Assembly (NCBI GenBank): GCA_937990735.1
Contig: CALKQT010000030.1
Span: forward strand, 1-64,000
Direction: 5' to 3'
Origin: an uncultured Campylobacter sp.
GTDB lineage: Bacteria; Campylobacterota; Campylobacteria; Campylobacterales; Campylobacteraceae
Length of the DNA stretch: 64,000 nt
The notes below the pieces were generated by a model. The model did no database searches. It was not told the origin of the DNA and saw only the letters and a program-made list of their open reading frames with translations. Shown here piece by piece: positions 36,434 through 46,278 of the stretch. Each line of letters begins with the position of its first letter. Within the stretch, counting starts at the first letter, position 1. Made by a program: the position numbers and the translations under genes.

Positions 36434-37444
36434 ATGAAATATTTTTACTCCTCTTTTGTAGTAAGCCTAATTGCGCTTGCTATCGCGTTTTATATCGGCG
36501 GTGCTGGTGCCGCTTATATCTGCGCGCTTTTATGCGCGCTGGAAATCAGCCTTAGCTTCGACAACGCCGTAGTCAATGCCAAGGTGCTAAAAGATATGGC
36601 GCCGGTGTGGCAGAGCAGATTTATCCTCTGGGGTATTCCGATCGCGGTTTTTGGCATGAGGTTTTTATTCCCCGTGCTAATCGTCGCCGCAAGCGCGCAT
36701 CTGGGTCTTTGGGAAACCCTCGTGCTGGCGCTTAAGCAGCCGCAGCGCTACCATGAAATTTTAAGCGAGAACGAAGCGCAAATTTATGTTTTCGGCGGCG
36801 CGTTTTTGCTGATGGTCTTTTGCGATTTTTTCTTCGATACGCAGCGCGAGCTACACTGGCTAGGCATAATCGAAAATAACGGGCTCGTGCGATTTTTAAA
36901 GCGCATTCCAAACGCGCCCACGCTGATCGCTCTAGCCGCAGGGCTCGTGCTGCTTGCTAAAATGGGCTCGGCTACGCTCGGCGCAGCGTATTTCGGCGCG
37001 ATCTTACTCTATCTACTCATCTCCTGCTTCGACCGCCTTTTCGGCACGGACGGCGTAAAAAACGGCCTTGCGGGCTTTTTATACTTAGAGACCCTGGACG
37101 CGAGTTTTAGCTTCGACGGCGTGATCGGCGCGTTTGCGCTAAGCGATAATATCTTCATCATCATGCTAGGTCTCGGCGCAGGCGCGATGTTCGTGCGCTC
37201 CATCACGCTGTATCTCATCGCGCGCGGCACGCTGTCGCACTTTGCCTATCTGGAGCATGGCGCGCACTACGCCATCGCGTGTTTGGCGTTTATAATGTTT
37301 GCCAAGCTGAAATTTGAAGTAAGCGAGATCATAACGGGCACCGTGGGGATATTATTCATCGCGCTGTCGCTCGTCTCGTCGGTGCTTTACAACCGCCGCA
37401 ACAAACGCAAACTAATCGAAACGATCGCGGGAAACAACGAGTAA
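36434..37444 (+). CDS. DUF475 / TerC-like integral membrane protein
   Basis: 336 residues with about nine hydrophobic helices. ALEISLSFDNAVVNAKVLKDM and LDASFSFDGVIGAFALSDNI are the paired acidic (S-F-D-N/G) motifs of the TerC/DUF475 superfamily, where aspartates in the membrane are thought to bind metal ions. The preferred start is ATG 36434, after AGGACAG; the upstream ATG at 36398 lies in the divergent promoter region. Related TerC proteins export manganese; here that is an inference. It stands alone. Confidence 0.82.
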   Translation: MKYFYSSFVVSLIALAIAFYIGGAGAAYICALLCALEISLSFDNAVVNAKVLKDMAPVWQSRFILWGIPIAVFGMRFLFPVLIVAASAHLGLWETLVLALKQPQRYHEILSENEAQIYVFGGAFLLMVFCDFFFDTQRELHWLGIIENNGLVRFLKRIPNAPTLIALAAGLVLLAKMGSATLGAAYFGAILLYLLISCFDRLFGTDGVKNGLAGFLYLETLDASFSFDGVIGAFALSDNIFIIMLGLGAGAMFVRSITLYLIARGTLSHFAYLEHGAHYAIACLAFIMFAKLKFEVSEIITGTVGILFIALSLVSSVLYNRRNKRKLIETIAGNNE

Positions 37445-37654
37445 AATTTCATAGCGAGCTTTGCGCTGCGCAGGCTAAATTTTAAAATTTCAAGCTACCG
37501 CCGCAAGCCGTAAAATTTACCCGCTTGCGCCGCGTTAAATTTCAAGAGACGCTAAATTCCAAAAGCCGCTAAATTTAAAGACGCGAACGATGAGATTAAA
37601 ATTTTACGAAAAGCGTTAAATTTTAAGCCGCGAGATGGCATTTTAAAATTCAAA

Positions 37655-38737
37655 TCAGCGATCACGCGAGCTCAAACCTTTATCGCGTAATCTCTGCAGC
37701 TCTTCGCCGACGAGTGGCGGGCTATTTGCGGGCTCGCCGCTCTCGCTTGCGCCGCCAAAAATCTCCTCATTCAAACGCAGCTCATCAATGATACCAAGAA
37801 GCTGCAAAATCTCGGCCTTTATCCGCTCGGCGTCTCTTAGCGTAGTGCGCGGCGAAAACAGCGCGGCTTCGAAGCGGTTTTTCGCGCCGTTCAAAAATAG
37901 ATAAAATTTTCCGTCCATAAACGCCGCGCTAAGAGCGATCTTGGGCGCAAGCTTAAGCTTCAAAGCTCCGAGACGCTCCATAAAGCTAGGCGTCAAAAGA
38001 TACCGCGCCTCGATCTTATCGCTCGCAAACACGCGAAATTCCTTGCCGAAAATCACGTCGTCCATCAACTCCTGATCGCCTAAAAATTTTGTGCCTGGCG
38101 AGCGGTCCGCGATGATGGTCTGTCCTTTAAATCTCTTATAAAACTCGCACACCAAAACCGAGCCGCTAAAGGCCTGCACGTATTCGCCGAGCCTCCAAGC
38201 GTTCCAAAGCGCGATCGCCGACAGCAAAAAAGCTGCGGAAAGATCGCTTTTAGCCCTTTGGGATAGCTTTACAAGCTCCATAGACTCACGCGTTTCATAG
38301 ATTTTTATCGCCTCGCTTAGGCTAAATTTCACCCCTTTATAAACGCCGTCTATCTGATCCTCGGCTACGAATTCATTGTTCGGATAGATGCCTGTTTTGC
38401 AGATCTCTTCTTCGTCTATGCCGCTTTGCGGCTCGTATCTAAAGGCGGGATCGATATCTGAAATGATAGCGCGGATGAAGGCGTCTTTGTAAAAGGCGTT
38501 GTACTCCCACTTGGCGATGGAATCATCATAAATCCCCCATACGCAGCTTACCGCAATTATCGGGATCATCGCAGACATCAGCACGGCGGAGGAGTATTCG
38601 TTTTGGATCAAGCCGTGGATAAACCAGCCGACGGAAAAAACCGCGATGCATAGCAATAAAATCAGCGGTTTTAGAAATTTTATCTTACACTGCTGCTGCT
38701 TTTTTGCCAGCTCCTCTATCGCTTTGTCAATATCCAA
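37655..38737 (-). CDS. DUF3137 family membrane protein (copy 1)
   Basis: 360 residues. Two adjacent hydrophobic helices (~22-42 and ~50-70) are followed by a soluble domain ending with a proline/serine-rich tail. The pattern FASDKIEARYLLTPSFMERL and the later FYLFLNGAKNRFE are DUF3137 hallmarks, also seen in the gene at 60.2 kb. Function is unknown. It starts at TTG 38737 (M-D-I-D), eight bases after GGAGT; the second copy starts in the same way. No operon partners. Confidence 0.72.
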   Translation of the reverse strand: MDIDKAIEELAKKQQQCKIKFLKPLILLLCIAVFSVGWFIHGLIQNEYSSAVLMSAMIPIIAVSCVWGIYDDSIAKWEYNAFYKDAFIRAIISDIDPAFRYEPQSGIDEEEICKTGIYPNNEFVAEDQIDGVYKGVKFSLSEAIKIYETRESMELVKLSQRAKSDLSAAFLLSAIALWNAWRLGEYVQAFSGSVLVCEFYKRFKGQTIIADRSPGTKFLGDQELMDDVIFGKEFRVFASDKIEARYLLTPSFMERLGALKLKLAPKIALSAAFMDGKFYLFLNGAKNRFEAALFSPRTTLRDAERIKAEILQLLGIIDELRLNEEIFGGASESGEPANSPPLVGEELQRLRDKGLSSRDR

Positions 38738-38871
38738 AATTTAACTCCAAATTTGATTTGCCGAAATTTTAGCCCTTATTTTACGCTAAATTTTATTAAA
38801 ATTTCATCCGTTAAGCGGGTTTAAGATTTTTTATGCTATTTTTGCGACCTATTTCGATCAAAAGGCGAGAG

Positions 38872-39303
38872 ATGATAAATTTACCGAAAAACTGCGTGGT
38901 TTTTACCTATCCGAAAATGGGCGACAGCGGCAAATTTTTGCCCGCAGAGTTGCGCGGCGCAGCGGGGCTTACGGGCTGCACGCTTCAGTGCAAGGCCTAC
39001 GAGAGCGCGTTTGCGCAGATAAGAGCCCTCGGCTTCGAGCTTATCGCCGTAGGCAGCATGGGCGAGGCGGGCACGAGCGAGTTTAAGCGCGCTACGGGTG
39101 CTACGTTTGAGTTCATAAACGACGAAAAATTCGAGCTTGAAGCGCCGTTTGGGCTAGAAACCTTCACCACCGGCGACGGGAAGAAATTTTACCACCGCCA
39201 AACCCTGATTTTTAGGGGCGGCAAGGAGATAAAGCGCTTTAGCCGTATCGTAGAGCCCGAGCAGGACGCGCAAAACGTACTTGCGGCGCTAAAGAGCCTA
39301 TGA
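38872..39303 (+). CDS. Peroxiredoxin-like thioredoxin-fold protein (PrxQ/BCP-related)
   Basis: 143 residues. PKMGDSGKFLPAEL and the TGCTLQCKAYESAFAQIRALGFELIAVGS segment correspond to the GCT..C..F.D region of PrxQ/BCP peroxiredoxins. C36 would be the peroxidatic cysteine and C40 the resolving one, a C-x3-C spacing where PrxQ has C-x4-C. The thioredoxin fold continues to the FSRIVEP region. It is a probable thiol peroxidase of the cytoplasm. The start is ATG 38872 (MINLPKN) with GGCGAGAG before it; the ATG at 38833 would add 13 residues without a ribosome site. Confidence 0.68.
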   Translation: MINLPKNCVVFTYPKMGDSGKFLPAELRGAAGLTGCTLQCKAYESAFAQIRALGFELIAVGSMGEAGTSEFKRATGATFEFINDEKFELEAPFGLETFTTGDGKKFYHRQTLIFRGGKEIKRFSRIVEPEQDAQNVLAALKSL

Positions 39304-39440
39304 TCGATCGCTTCGGCGGCGCGCTTTAAATTTTGTGCTCCAAACACATTGCGACACAGAGCTGGAATTTAGGGCGGAGCGCATTTCTCTTAAATTCAGC
39401 ATTTTTAATTAAAATGGCGCTAAATTTAACGGAGGCGGGT

Positions 39441-40001
39441 ATGAAAAAATTTCTATTTTTGGCACTATTTTGCGCCCTTGCGGCAAACTGCGGCGAGAGC
39501 GCGCGGAGAGATAAAATTTCTGCGGCGAGCAAAACGGATAAAACAACGAGTACCAGCGAGACCACAAGCGCGCGCTTTATAAAGAGCGGCGAAGCAAGCG
39601 CCGGCTCGCAAAGCAGCGCCGATGCGGTCATCCAAACGGACGGGATTTCGCGGGCAGATCTGCAAAGCTGCATCGTAAAAAGCGACGAAGGCTCCTGCGA
39701 GCGCGTCGCGCGCGGTCTGAAAAGCGGCTGCGAGCGCAAAGATCAGCTGTCGTGCTTTTTCTATGCAGATGCGCTAGGACGCGGTTTGGGCATGGAAAAG
39801 GACGTCGTGGCGTCGTTTGAGCTTTTTCGCGAGCAGTGCGATGCCGGCAGCAGCGAAGCATGCTACGAGCTGTCGGTCAAATATCTCCAAGGAATCGGCA
39901 CCCCTCAAAGCTTTGAGCTCTCGGGCGAGGCGCTAGATAGGGCGTGCAAAATGCACAACAAGCGCGCCTGCGCGGTGCTCGATCTACTGCCGAAAAATTA
40001 G
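39441..40001 (+). CDS. Sel1-like repeat lipoprotein
   Basis: 186 residues. The signal peptide MKKFLFLALFCALAANC has a lipobox with cysteine 17. A low-complexity serine/threonine linker (~25-65) leads to cysteine-rich Sel1-like repeats (CERVARGLKSGCERKD.LSCFFYADALGRG and EACYELSVKYLQGIGTPQSFE). Each repeat is a helix pair with paired cysteines, as in Campylobacter/Helicobacter cysteine-rich (Hcp-like) proteins. Function is unknown; such proteins act in periplasmic interactions. The start is ATG 39441, with GGAGG seven bases before. It is probably paralogous to the next gene. Confidence 0.78.
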   Translation: MKKFLFLALFCALAANCGESARRDKISAASKTDKTTSTSETTSARFIKSGEASAGSQSSADAVIQTDGISRADLQSCIVKSDEGSCERVARGLKSGCERKDQLSCFFYADALGRGLGMEKDVVASFELFREQCDAGSSEACYELSVKYLQGIGTPQSFELSGEALDRACKMHNKRACAVLDLLPKN

Positions 40002-40295
40002 CACGACAGAGGCAAAGCGCTTCTTTGGGCGGCACAGAATTGCTTTTTAGGGCTAGACCGCGTAGATTGCCGGATACCTTGAAAATTTCGCCGCACGAAA
40101 GCTTAAATTTTACAACTCGCACCTAGATGAGCGTGCGATCCGCATTTAAAGGCGCCTATCACCGCGTGGCAGCCCCGTCCTGCTTCGAATGAGCGAGGTT
40201 CGGTTTTAAAATTTAAAGCGATTTTCGTGGGTGTGGTGCGATGAAGCAGTAAATCGGAGCGCGCGAGCGGATAAACAAAATCAAAAGGAGCAGAG

Positions 40296-40814
40296 ATGAA
40301 AGCTTTAAAGCTTGCGCTGGCGGCGGCGTTGGCGCTTAGTTTGGCAAACGCGGACGGTGAAGCCAAAGAGTTTAAATTTAGCGGCGCAAAAACTAGCGCG
40401 CTTTTAGCAAAGTGCAGCAAAAAGGACGCCGCCGCATGCTACGAAGCGGCGATGAGATACGAGCTGGGCGGTCGCGGCGTCGTGCGAAACCGCTTCAAAG
40501 CGCAGGGCTTTTTCGCAGACGCGTGCGAGCTCGCAACCTTCGCCGAGCGGAGGCAGGGAGATAAAATGAGCGGCGCAGGCGAGCACGCGATGAGCGATTT
40601 GCGCGAGCGAGCCTGCCTGGGCAACGCGGCGGCGCTGGAGAGTTTCGCGAGCGGGCAGTGCCGCAGCCTCGTGATATACGACGAGCTTTGCGAGGGCGGC
40701 TCACAGGAGGCGTGTGACAATCTGGCGCGGATGAAGCGCGAAGGCTGGGCTCCCAAGGAGAGCTGCAGCGAGGAGATAGTCGCAAAATTCGGCGACGGCA
40801 AGCCGCAGAGATAA
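40296..40814 (+). CDS. Secreted cysteine-rich Sel1-like protein
   Basis: 172 residues. A type I signal peptide (MKALKLALAAALALSLANA) is followed by CSKKDAAACYEAAMRYELGGRGV, a Sel1-like repeat, and further cysteine pairs (ACELA, RACLGNAA, LCEGGSQEACDNLARM). The eight or so cysteines probably form disulphides in the periplasm. AAAAGGAG precedes the ATG. It follows the Sel1-like lipoprotein after a 294-base spacer with no gene. A hairpin overlapping the stop codon ends it. Confidence 0.7.
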   Translation: MKALKLALAAALALSLANADGEAKEFKFSGAKTSALLAKCSKKDAAACYEAAMRYELGGRGVVRNRFKAQGFFADACELATFAERRQGDKMSGAGEHAMSDLRERACLGNAAALESFASGQCRSLVIYDELCEGGSQEACDNLARMKREGWAPKESCSEEIVAKFGDGKPQR

Positions 40815-40846
40815 AATTCTACCCCATTTTACGGCGGTAGAATTTT
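40813..40846 (+). terminator. Hairpin at the end of the Sel1-like gene
   Basis: AAAATTCTACC (40813-40823) is perfectly complementary to GGTAGAATTTT (40836-40846), with a 12-base loop. The stem overlaps the stop codon of the preceding gene. It ends in T-rich sequence, so it can serve as an intrinsic terminator. Confidence 0.55.
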
Positions 40847-41511
40847 AAAATTTTGCAAGTATAAAATTTGCTAAAATTTTATAGAGCTCGACCGAAAATG
40901 GTAACAAGGCGGGCTAAATTTTGAATTCTAAAACGCGTTTAAATTCATGTATTAAGCGGCGTCAATTTTTGGGCTTAGAGAGATTAAAATTGACGCGGTA
41001 AGGCTCTTTGAATTGCAAATCGTGCGTGACGGCCAGGCTAAAATTTTAAGAACCAGAATTTAAACAAAATCTGCAATTTAGTCGTGACGATGATATAATT
41101 TTTAGAATTTTGCAAGCGTAAAATATCAAAATTTTGCGTATCTACGTCGAACCGCCCTCCCAAAAAAGCGCGAAATTTGAAATTTTAAACTGCCATATTG
41201 TGCGAAGAGGCAAGAATTTCAGGCAGAGGGAATTTCAATTAATGCGGATTAAAATATAGGTGCGGCGGGCAAATGCGTGCACCGCAAGCGATGTAATTTT
41301 AAATATGGGCTCAAGGCTCGCTAGACGCGGAATTTAAACGCCACGAGCGATAAATTTTAAAACGCCTATTTTAAAATTGCGAGGCGGGGATTTAAATTTA
41401 AGTGCGGTGAGCGATTAAATTGCAAAAGGAAGCTTAAATTTAAATATCGCAGCTCACAAATTATGCGATGAAATTTTGCGCCTAAATTCCGCAAAATTCG
41501 GCGCGCAATGA

Positions 41512-41682
41512 ACGTTTGATGATATCGTAGTTAGATCATTAAACCAAGCTTCAATCACGCTTAAAACCCTATTTACGGAGCGCTCGCGCAAGCGGGTATT
41601 GCAAACCGCCGAAGCAAAAAGCCTGATCGGAGGCGTTTGGCGGCGTATCCCAACCGACCGCGCCTCATATTTTGCTCTATAG
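41512..41682 (+). pseudogene. Possible gene remnant
   Basis: A 56-codon frame (from 41512 to TAG at 41680) reads DDIVVRSLNQASITLKTLF and onward with balanced, protein-like composition, unlike the translated repeats around it. It is preceded by a stop and has no ATG, GTG or TTG near its start. It may be the tail of a decayed gene or chance. Confidence 0.25.
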
Positions 41683-41730
41683 CCTAGCTCGCGCACGAAA
41701 TTTAGATTTTGAAATTTAGCGCAAAAATAT

Positions 41731-41736
41731 TATAAT
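41731..41736 (+). promoter_or_regulatory. -10 box of the CoA-transferase gene
   Basis: TATAAT, 30 bases before the ATG at 41766, with T/A tracts upstream and no -35 box. AGGACT lies between it and the start. Confidence 0.6.
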
Positions 41737-41765
41737 TTCGCCCAAATCACGGCTAGGACTGAAAA

Positions 41766-43274
41766 ATGAACTCACGCGTGCAAAACGAATATCTAAAATC
41801 AAAAATTATGAGCGCCGAGGAAGCCTGCGAGCTGATCTCAAACGGCGCATCGGTGGGCTTTAGCGGCTTTGTTGGGGCGGGCTGCGCGCTAGCTCTGCCG
41901 CAAGCCCTGGCACAACGAGCGACAGCACTGCACAAAAAAGGCGAGCCCTATCAAATCGAAATTTTTACAGGCGCATCGACCGATCCGCTTTTAGACGGAG
42001 TTTTGGCAAAAGCAGGTGCCGTGAGCTTTCGCGCGCCGTTTTTTACGGATGCCGATATGCGCCGTGCGATAAATAGCGGCGCCGTGCGATACACAGACGT
42101 GCATCTATCAAGCCTTGCCGCGCAGCTTAAGGCGGGCTTTTTTCCGCATCTAAACTTTGCTGTGATCGAAGTAGTGGCGATTAAAGAAAGCGGCGAGCTC
42201 GTACCGTCCACGTCGCTAGGCAACAACCAAGCTTGGCTCGATATCACCGATCGCGTGATTTTAGAAGTAAATTACTACCAACCACTTGAGCTGGAGGGCA
42301 TTCACGACGTTACGGATCTGCGCCTACCGCCGCATGCTGAGGATCTGCCAATCAAGCACGTAGGCGATCGCGTAGGCAGCCCTTACATGCATGTAGATCC
42401 TGCCAAAGTAGTCGCTGTCATAGAGGCCAGGACGCATGATCGCGTCAATAATTTTACCGCCGTGGATGAAATTTCAAGTGCGATCGGGCGCAACGTCGTA
42501 AAATTTCTAAAAAACGAGGAAGCTTGCGGTAGGCTTCCTGCAAAAAAGCTACTGCCGCTGCAATCGGGCATCGGCAACGTCGCTAACGCCGTGCTTAGCT
42601 CGCTACAAAATGCTGGCTACCAAGAGCTGCAGTGCTACTCCGAGGTGATCCAAGACGGTATGCTAGATCTCATCAAAAGAGGAGTCGTAGGTACTGCAAG
42701 TGCCACGGCGCTATCGCTTAGCCCCGCAGGTGTCGAGGAATTTCAAAAAAACATCGATTTCTACCGCAAGCACATCATACTGCGTTCGCAAGATATCTCC
42801 AACTCGCCAGCACTCATCAGAAGGCTTGGCGTCGTATCGATGAATGGCATGCTAGAGGCAGACATCTACGGCAATGTAAACTCCACTAACGTCATGGGCT
42901 CGCAGATGAAAAATGGCATCGGCGGTAGTGGCGACTTCGCTCGCAACGGATATTTGTCGCTATTTTTGAGCCCATCGCTCGCTAAAGGCGGCGCGATCAG
43001 CGCTATCGTGCCATTCGTGAGCCATGTCGATCATACCGAGCACGACACCCAGGTCATCATCACCGAATACGGCATCGCCGATCTGCGCGGTAAATGCCCT
43101 CGCGAACGGGCTCGCGCGATGATAAGCATCGCACATCCCACCTACCAAGACGCGCTGAGAGATTATTTCGAGCGGGCATGCGCGCAGCCATGTGCGGGGC
43201 ATACTCCACACATCCTAAGCGAGGCGCTGTCGTGGCATCAAAGATTTAAGGATACGGGGAGTATGAAGGCTTAG
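41766..43274 (+). CDS. Succinyl-CoA:acetate CoA-transferase (AarC/Cat1-like)
   Basis: 502 residues, class I CoA-transferase of the acetyl-CoA hydrolase/transferase family. The catalytic glutamate is E293 in CYSEVIQDGMLDLI, matching E294 of AarC. The oxyanion-type motif GSGGSGDFARNGYLS appears here as GIGGSGDFARNGYLSLF, and SKGGAISAIVPFVSHVDHTEHD is as in AarC. It moves CoA between succinyl-CoA or acetyl-CoA and acetate or succinate, used in acetate metabolism or as a TCA-cycle bypass for succinyl-CoA synthetase. It is monocistronic with its own promoter. Confidence 0.9.
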   Translation: MNSRVQNEYLKSKIMSAEEACELISNGASVGFSGFVGAGCALALPQALAQRATALHKKGEPYQIEIFTGASTDPLLDGVLAKAGAVSFRAPFFTDADMRRAINSGAVRYTDVHLSSLAAQLKAGFFPHLNFAVIEVVAIKESGELVPSTSLGNNQAWLDITDRVILEVNYYQPLELEGIHDVTDLRLPPHAEDLPIKHVGDRVGSPYMHVDPAKVVAVIEARTHDRVNNFTAVDEISSAIGRNVVKFLKNEEACGRLPAKKLLPLQSGIGNVANAVLSSLQNAGYQELQCYSEVIQDGMLDLIKRGVVGTASATALSLSPAGVEEFQKNIDFYRKHIILRSQDISNSPALIRRLGVVSMNGMLEADIYGNVNSTNVMGSQMKNGIGGSGDFARNGYLSLFLSPSLAKGGAISAIVPFVSHVDHTEHDTQVIITEYGIADLRGKCPRERARAMISIAHPTYQDALRDYFERACAQPCAGHTPHILSEALSWHQRFKDTGSMKA

Positions 43275-43857
43275 AGCGAATTTGCTTGAGCTAATGCGCT
43301 AAAACCTAAAATTTAAGCTCATTCTCGCTGAAAGCAAGAAAGTTTGCACTTAAAAATTCCGCCTGCATTTGAAAGCTCTATCGCTACTTAGAGCAAAGCT
43401 CGTTAAAATTTTTATTTTTGCAAAGCTCGCGCGAAATGTTTATTATATGAATGAATTGAAAATTTGCGCCATAAAATTTTAAAATTTGCAGGCGGATTTA
43501 AGGCACGGAATTTAAAATTTTATCGCTACGGAATTTTAAAATTTAGCCTTAAATTTGCAGCTTGCGCATTTCAAATTTTAAAATTCTACGGCTTGGAATT
43601 TTAAAATTTTGAACTTCGCAAAATTTCATCCATAAATCCGCTATCAAATTTTAAATTTAGCTCTCACTTCATTTGCCAAGCCAATCCTAGCTATAAAGCG
43701 CGCCATAAGTTCGCGATAAAACCGCGTAGTATTTGCCAAGATAAATTTCGTATGAATTAAAGCAGCGGCTTGCTAAAACAGAATTTCTCGCCTTACGGAG
43801 ACGATCTTTGGCTCGTAAATTTAAAAAGGCGGGCCATAAGGCTGCGGCGAGATGAGA
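43275..43857. other. 583-base gap between convergent genes
   Basis: Contains many exact or near-exact AAATTTTAAAATTT palindromes (for example near 43478, 43513, 43530 and 43601). There is no open frame with a ribosome site and no T-tailed hairpin. Confidence 0.55.
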
Positions 43858-46278
43858 TTAGAATTTTATCCTCGAAGGCTCCATCGGCTTGCTGTAGAAG
43901 TAGCCTTGCATATATTTAATCCCCATCTCTTCTAAGATGATTGAAATTTCGTGGTTTTCTACGTATTCGGCGATGAGCTCGTAGCCCTGCTTGTGCGCGA
44001 AGTTAGCGATGGTTTCGACGATAGCGCGCGAGTTTTTATCGTTTGCGATGTTTTTGATGAGTGCTCCGTCGATCTTTATGTAATCCACATCAAGCGTTAA
44101 AATTCTATAGTAGTTGGAGTATCCGCTGCCAAAATCGTCTATCGCGACCTTGCAGCCGTAGTTTTTGGCTACGGCGATGAAGCTGCGTAGGCTCTCGTAA
44201 TCGTCAAATTCCTCGCTTTCTAAAATTTCAATGAATAGATTTGAAGCATTTGGGCTGGATGCGAGCTTGCGCTCTAAAAGCTCCTTGATACCTTCGTTTG
44301 CGATGTCAAAATATGAAAGATTTATGCTAAAGCAAGTCCCTGCGAAGCGGTCTAGCAAGCGAAAGGCTTCGTTTATTACGACCTGAGTTAGCGGGATGTA
44401 GAGCGAGGTTTGCTTTGCGATATCGATAAACTCACCCGGGCAGCGCGTCTTGCCCGAACGATCGATTAGGCGGATTAGAATTTCATATACTAACGGGACA
44501 TAATCACCGCCCTCGGTGCCGTAGGTGTTACCACTAGGATCGCGGTGGGTGATATCAAATATGGGCTGAACAAGCACAAAGACTTGATTTTTCTTGATCG
44601 CATTTTGAATCGTGTTGATCATAATCTGGTTTTGAAGATATTTTTCCTCAATCGCATTTGGGCGCGAGTAAAAGCCCACGTGCTCGTTTTTGCTCTGCGC
44701 CTCATACATCGCCATAACCGCCTGAAAGACCCTATTTGCGCCGCCCGCTACGTCTGCACGCTCGCTCACGCCCATCGTGATATTTAAAGGCGCGGAGGCA
44801 AAGCCCTCGGTCGTATGGAGATTAAAAACCTTGTCGGTGAAGTATCTGTTTATGATCTCCACGTCGCGCGCGACATTTAGTCCCTCGTAAAATAGGCAAA
44901 ACTCATCCGATTGGATGCGAAAGATACTAGCTTTGATCTCGTGCGATTCGATACACATTGCAAGCGTGCGCGCAAAGGAGCGCAGAATTTCATTCGTCGT
45001 CTCTGCCTTGTAAAAGAGCCGTAAATTTGCAAAATTTACGATAGTGATATAGATCGCTACGCCCGTTTTTTCGGCGTTTATTAGCTCATATAGCGCTGCT
45101 TCGTTGCCCTGGCCCGTAAGATGATCGATATAGACTTGATTGTTTAAGCTCTCTTTTGCGTTCGCAAGAGCTAGCTTCATAATCTCGCGCTCGCCGATGT
45201 CATGAGCGTAAAGCGCATATAGCGGCGGCTTGGATGCGGTGGCGATATTTGCTAGCCTTAGGCTCACATCGGCTAGTTCGCCGTTTTTACGAAGCAGGCG
45301 CGTATCTTTGGCGCTTTTATTTACCATCGCAGGAAGTTCGGTCCCCTTATCTTTGGGCATCAAAACTCCAAGATCGCTTCCTTGCAGCTCGCTTTGTTCG
45401 TAGCCGCTTAAGTTAAGCGCGCTTTTATTAGCGTATAAAATTTTAAAGCTCTGATCTGCTAAAACTATCGCTTCGCCTGCCTCCTCGCATAGTGCGTGAT
45501 AGGGCGCGAGGGCGCGTTTACTACGCAAAGCATCGGAATTTATGATGTAAGTAAGCAGTAAAAACGACAAAAACACCGCCGTGTAAAGCATCGTCATTTG
45601 CATAAACGAGCCGTAAAATTCCTCGCTAGCGTAAGAAAATCGCTCGCGCAGGCTTGCGAAGCGCTCGTTGAGTAACGAGAGATTATCGCTTACGATGATA
45701 TTTTGACGCTCGAAATTCCTTAAAATTTGCCGCGCAATTCCTATAAACGCAGTTTCGTCGGGGCTTGACGCATCTGCGCTTTCTAACGCGCTTTTTAAAG
45801 CAGAGATCTCGGAGCGATTTTTATAATTAAGCCCTAAAATTTGAGAGTAGAGATTTGCTCTTTGCGCATTTTCGCCACTGGATAAAAATTTTTGCTGCAG
45901 ACTTTGAAAAAGGATTAAATTCTGCGAATTTAAAGCCCCGAGCTCGTCCAAAAGTGAAATTTTATCGCTAAAAGCGCTTCCGATCGCGCGCACATCGCTG
46001 CTAAGTCCGATTTTATCGATGATTTTGTCTTTTTGTAAAGCTTGCAGCACCTGATAGATGCCGCGCATATCGGCATTTGCAATCGAAAAGTCCCTTCTTG
46101 CGATCTTTGCATCAAATAATATATTTAAGCGGTTATCGGCGTTATCGATCAAAGCTAGCTCGCGCGAAATCGTGCTAAATCCCGCTACATCTCTTAGCGA
46201 CGAGAAATAATTCCCGGCGATGATTATGCCTAATATCATAATCCCCACCATCAAAGTCCACATTATCTTATCTTTCAT
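43858..46278 (-). CDS. Membrane PAS-GGDEF-EAL signalling protein
   Basis: 806 residues. TM helix ~8-27, a helical periplasmic sensor region (~30-230), TM helix ~233-252, PAS domain (~262-370, ILYANKSALNLSGY), GGDEF domain (~385-540) and EAL domain (~555-806). The GGDEF motif has become QSDEF, so cyclase activity is doubtful. The EAL domain has EIL in place of EAL but keeps the glutamate, DDFGSGYSNY, IKIDG and AEYVE, so c-di-GMP hydrolysis is plausible. Its start overlaps the dihaem peroxidase gene by 11 bases, so the two are translated together. Confidence 0.88.
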   Translation of the reverse strand: MKDKIMWTLMVGIMILGIIIAGNYFSSLRDVAGFSTISRELALIDNADNRLNILFDAKIARRDFSIANADMRGIYQVLQALQKDKIIDKIGLSSDVRAIGSAFSDKISLLDELGALNSQNLILFQSLQQKFLSSGENAQRANLYSQILGLNYKNRSEISALKSALESADASSPDETAFIGIARQILRNFERQNIIVSDNLSLLNERFASLRERFSYASEEFYGSFMQMTMLYTAVFLSFLLLTYIINSDALRSKRALAPYHALCEEAGEAIVLADQSFKILYANKSALNLSGYEQSELQGSDLGVLMPKDKGTELPAMVNKSAKDTRLLRKNGELADVSLRLANIATASKPPLYALYAHDIGEREIMKLALANAKESLNNQVYIDHLTGQGNEAALYELINAEKTGVAIYITIVNFANLRLFYKAETTNEILRSFARTLAMCIESHEIKASIFRIQSDEFCLFYEGLNVARDVEIINRYFTDKVFNLHTTEGFASAPLNITMGVSERADVAGGANRVFQAVMAMYEAQSKNEHVGFYSRPNAIEEKYLQNQIMINTIQNAIKKNQVFVLVQPIFDITHRDPSGNTYGTEGGDYVPLVYEILIRLIDRSGKTRCPGEFIDIAKQTSLYIPLTQVVINEAFRLLDRFAGTCFSINLSYFDIANEGIKELLERKLASSPNASNLFIEILESEEFDDYESLRSFIAVAKNYGCKVAIDDFGSGYSNYYRILTLDVDYIKIDGALIKNIANDKNSRAIVETIANFAHKQGYELIAEYVENHEISIILEEMGIKYMQGYFYSKPMEPSRIKF

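Larger units (their letters stand above)
40847..41765. other. Large gene-poor region before the CoA-transferase
   Basis: Over 900 bases of alternating AAATT palindromes and GC-rich words. It holds an 11-base inverted repeat GCGTCAATTTT/AAAATTGACGC (40959-40969 and 40986-40996, 16-base loop) of unknown role, a short open frame at 41512-41682 without a start codon, and the promoter of the next gene. I see no RNA gene. Confidence 0.5.

Noticed and set aside
39944..40126. Short plus-strand frame after the Sel1-like lipoprotein
   Set aside because: It overlaps the end of that gene in another frame, is arginine-rich and has no ribosome site.
43275..43857. Inverted repeats of AAATTTTAAAATTT as terminators of the CoA-transferase gene
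   Set aside because: The self-complementary word occurs everywhere; no GC-containing stem with T-run is present, so a terminator cannot be distinguished.
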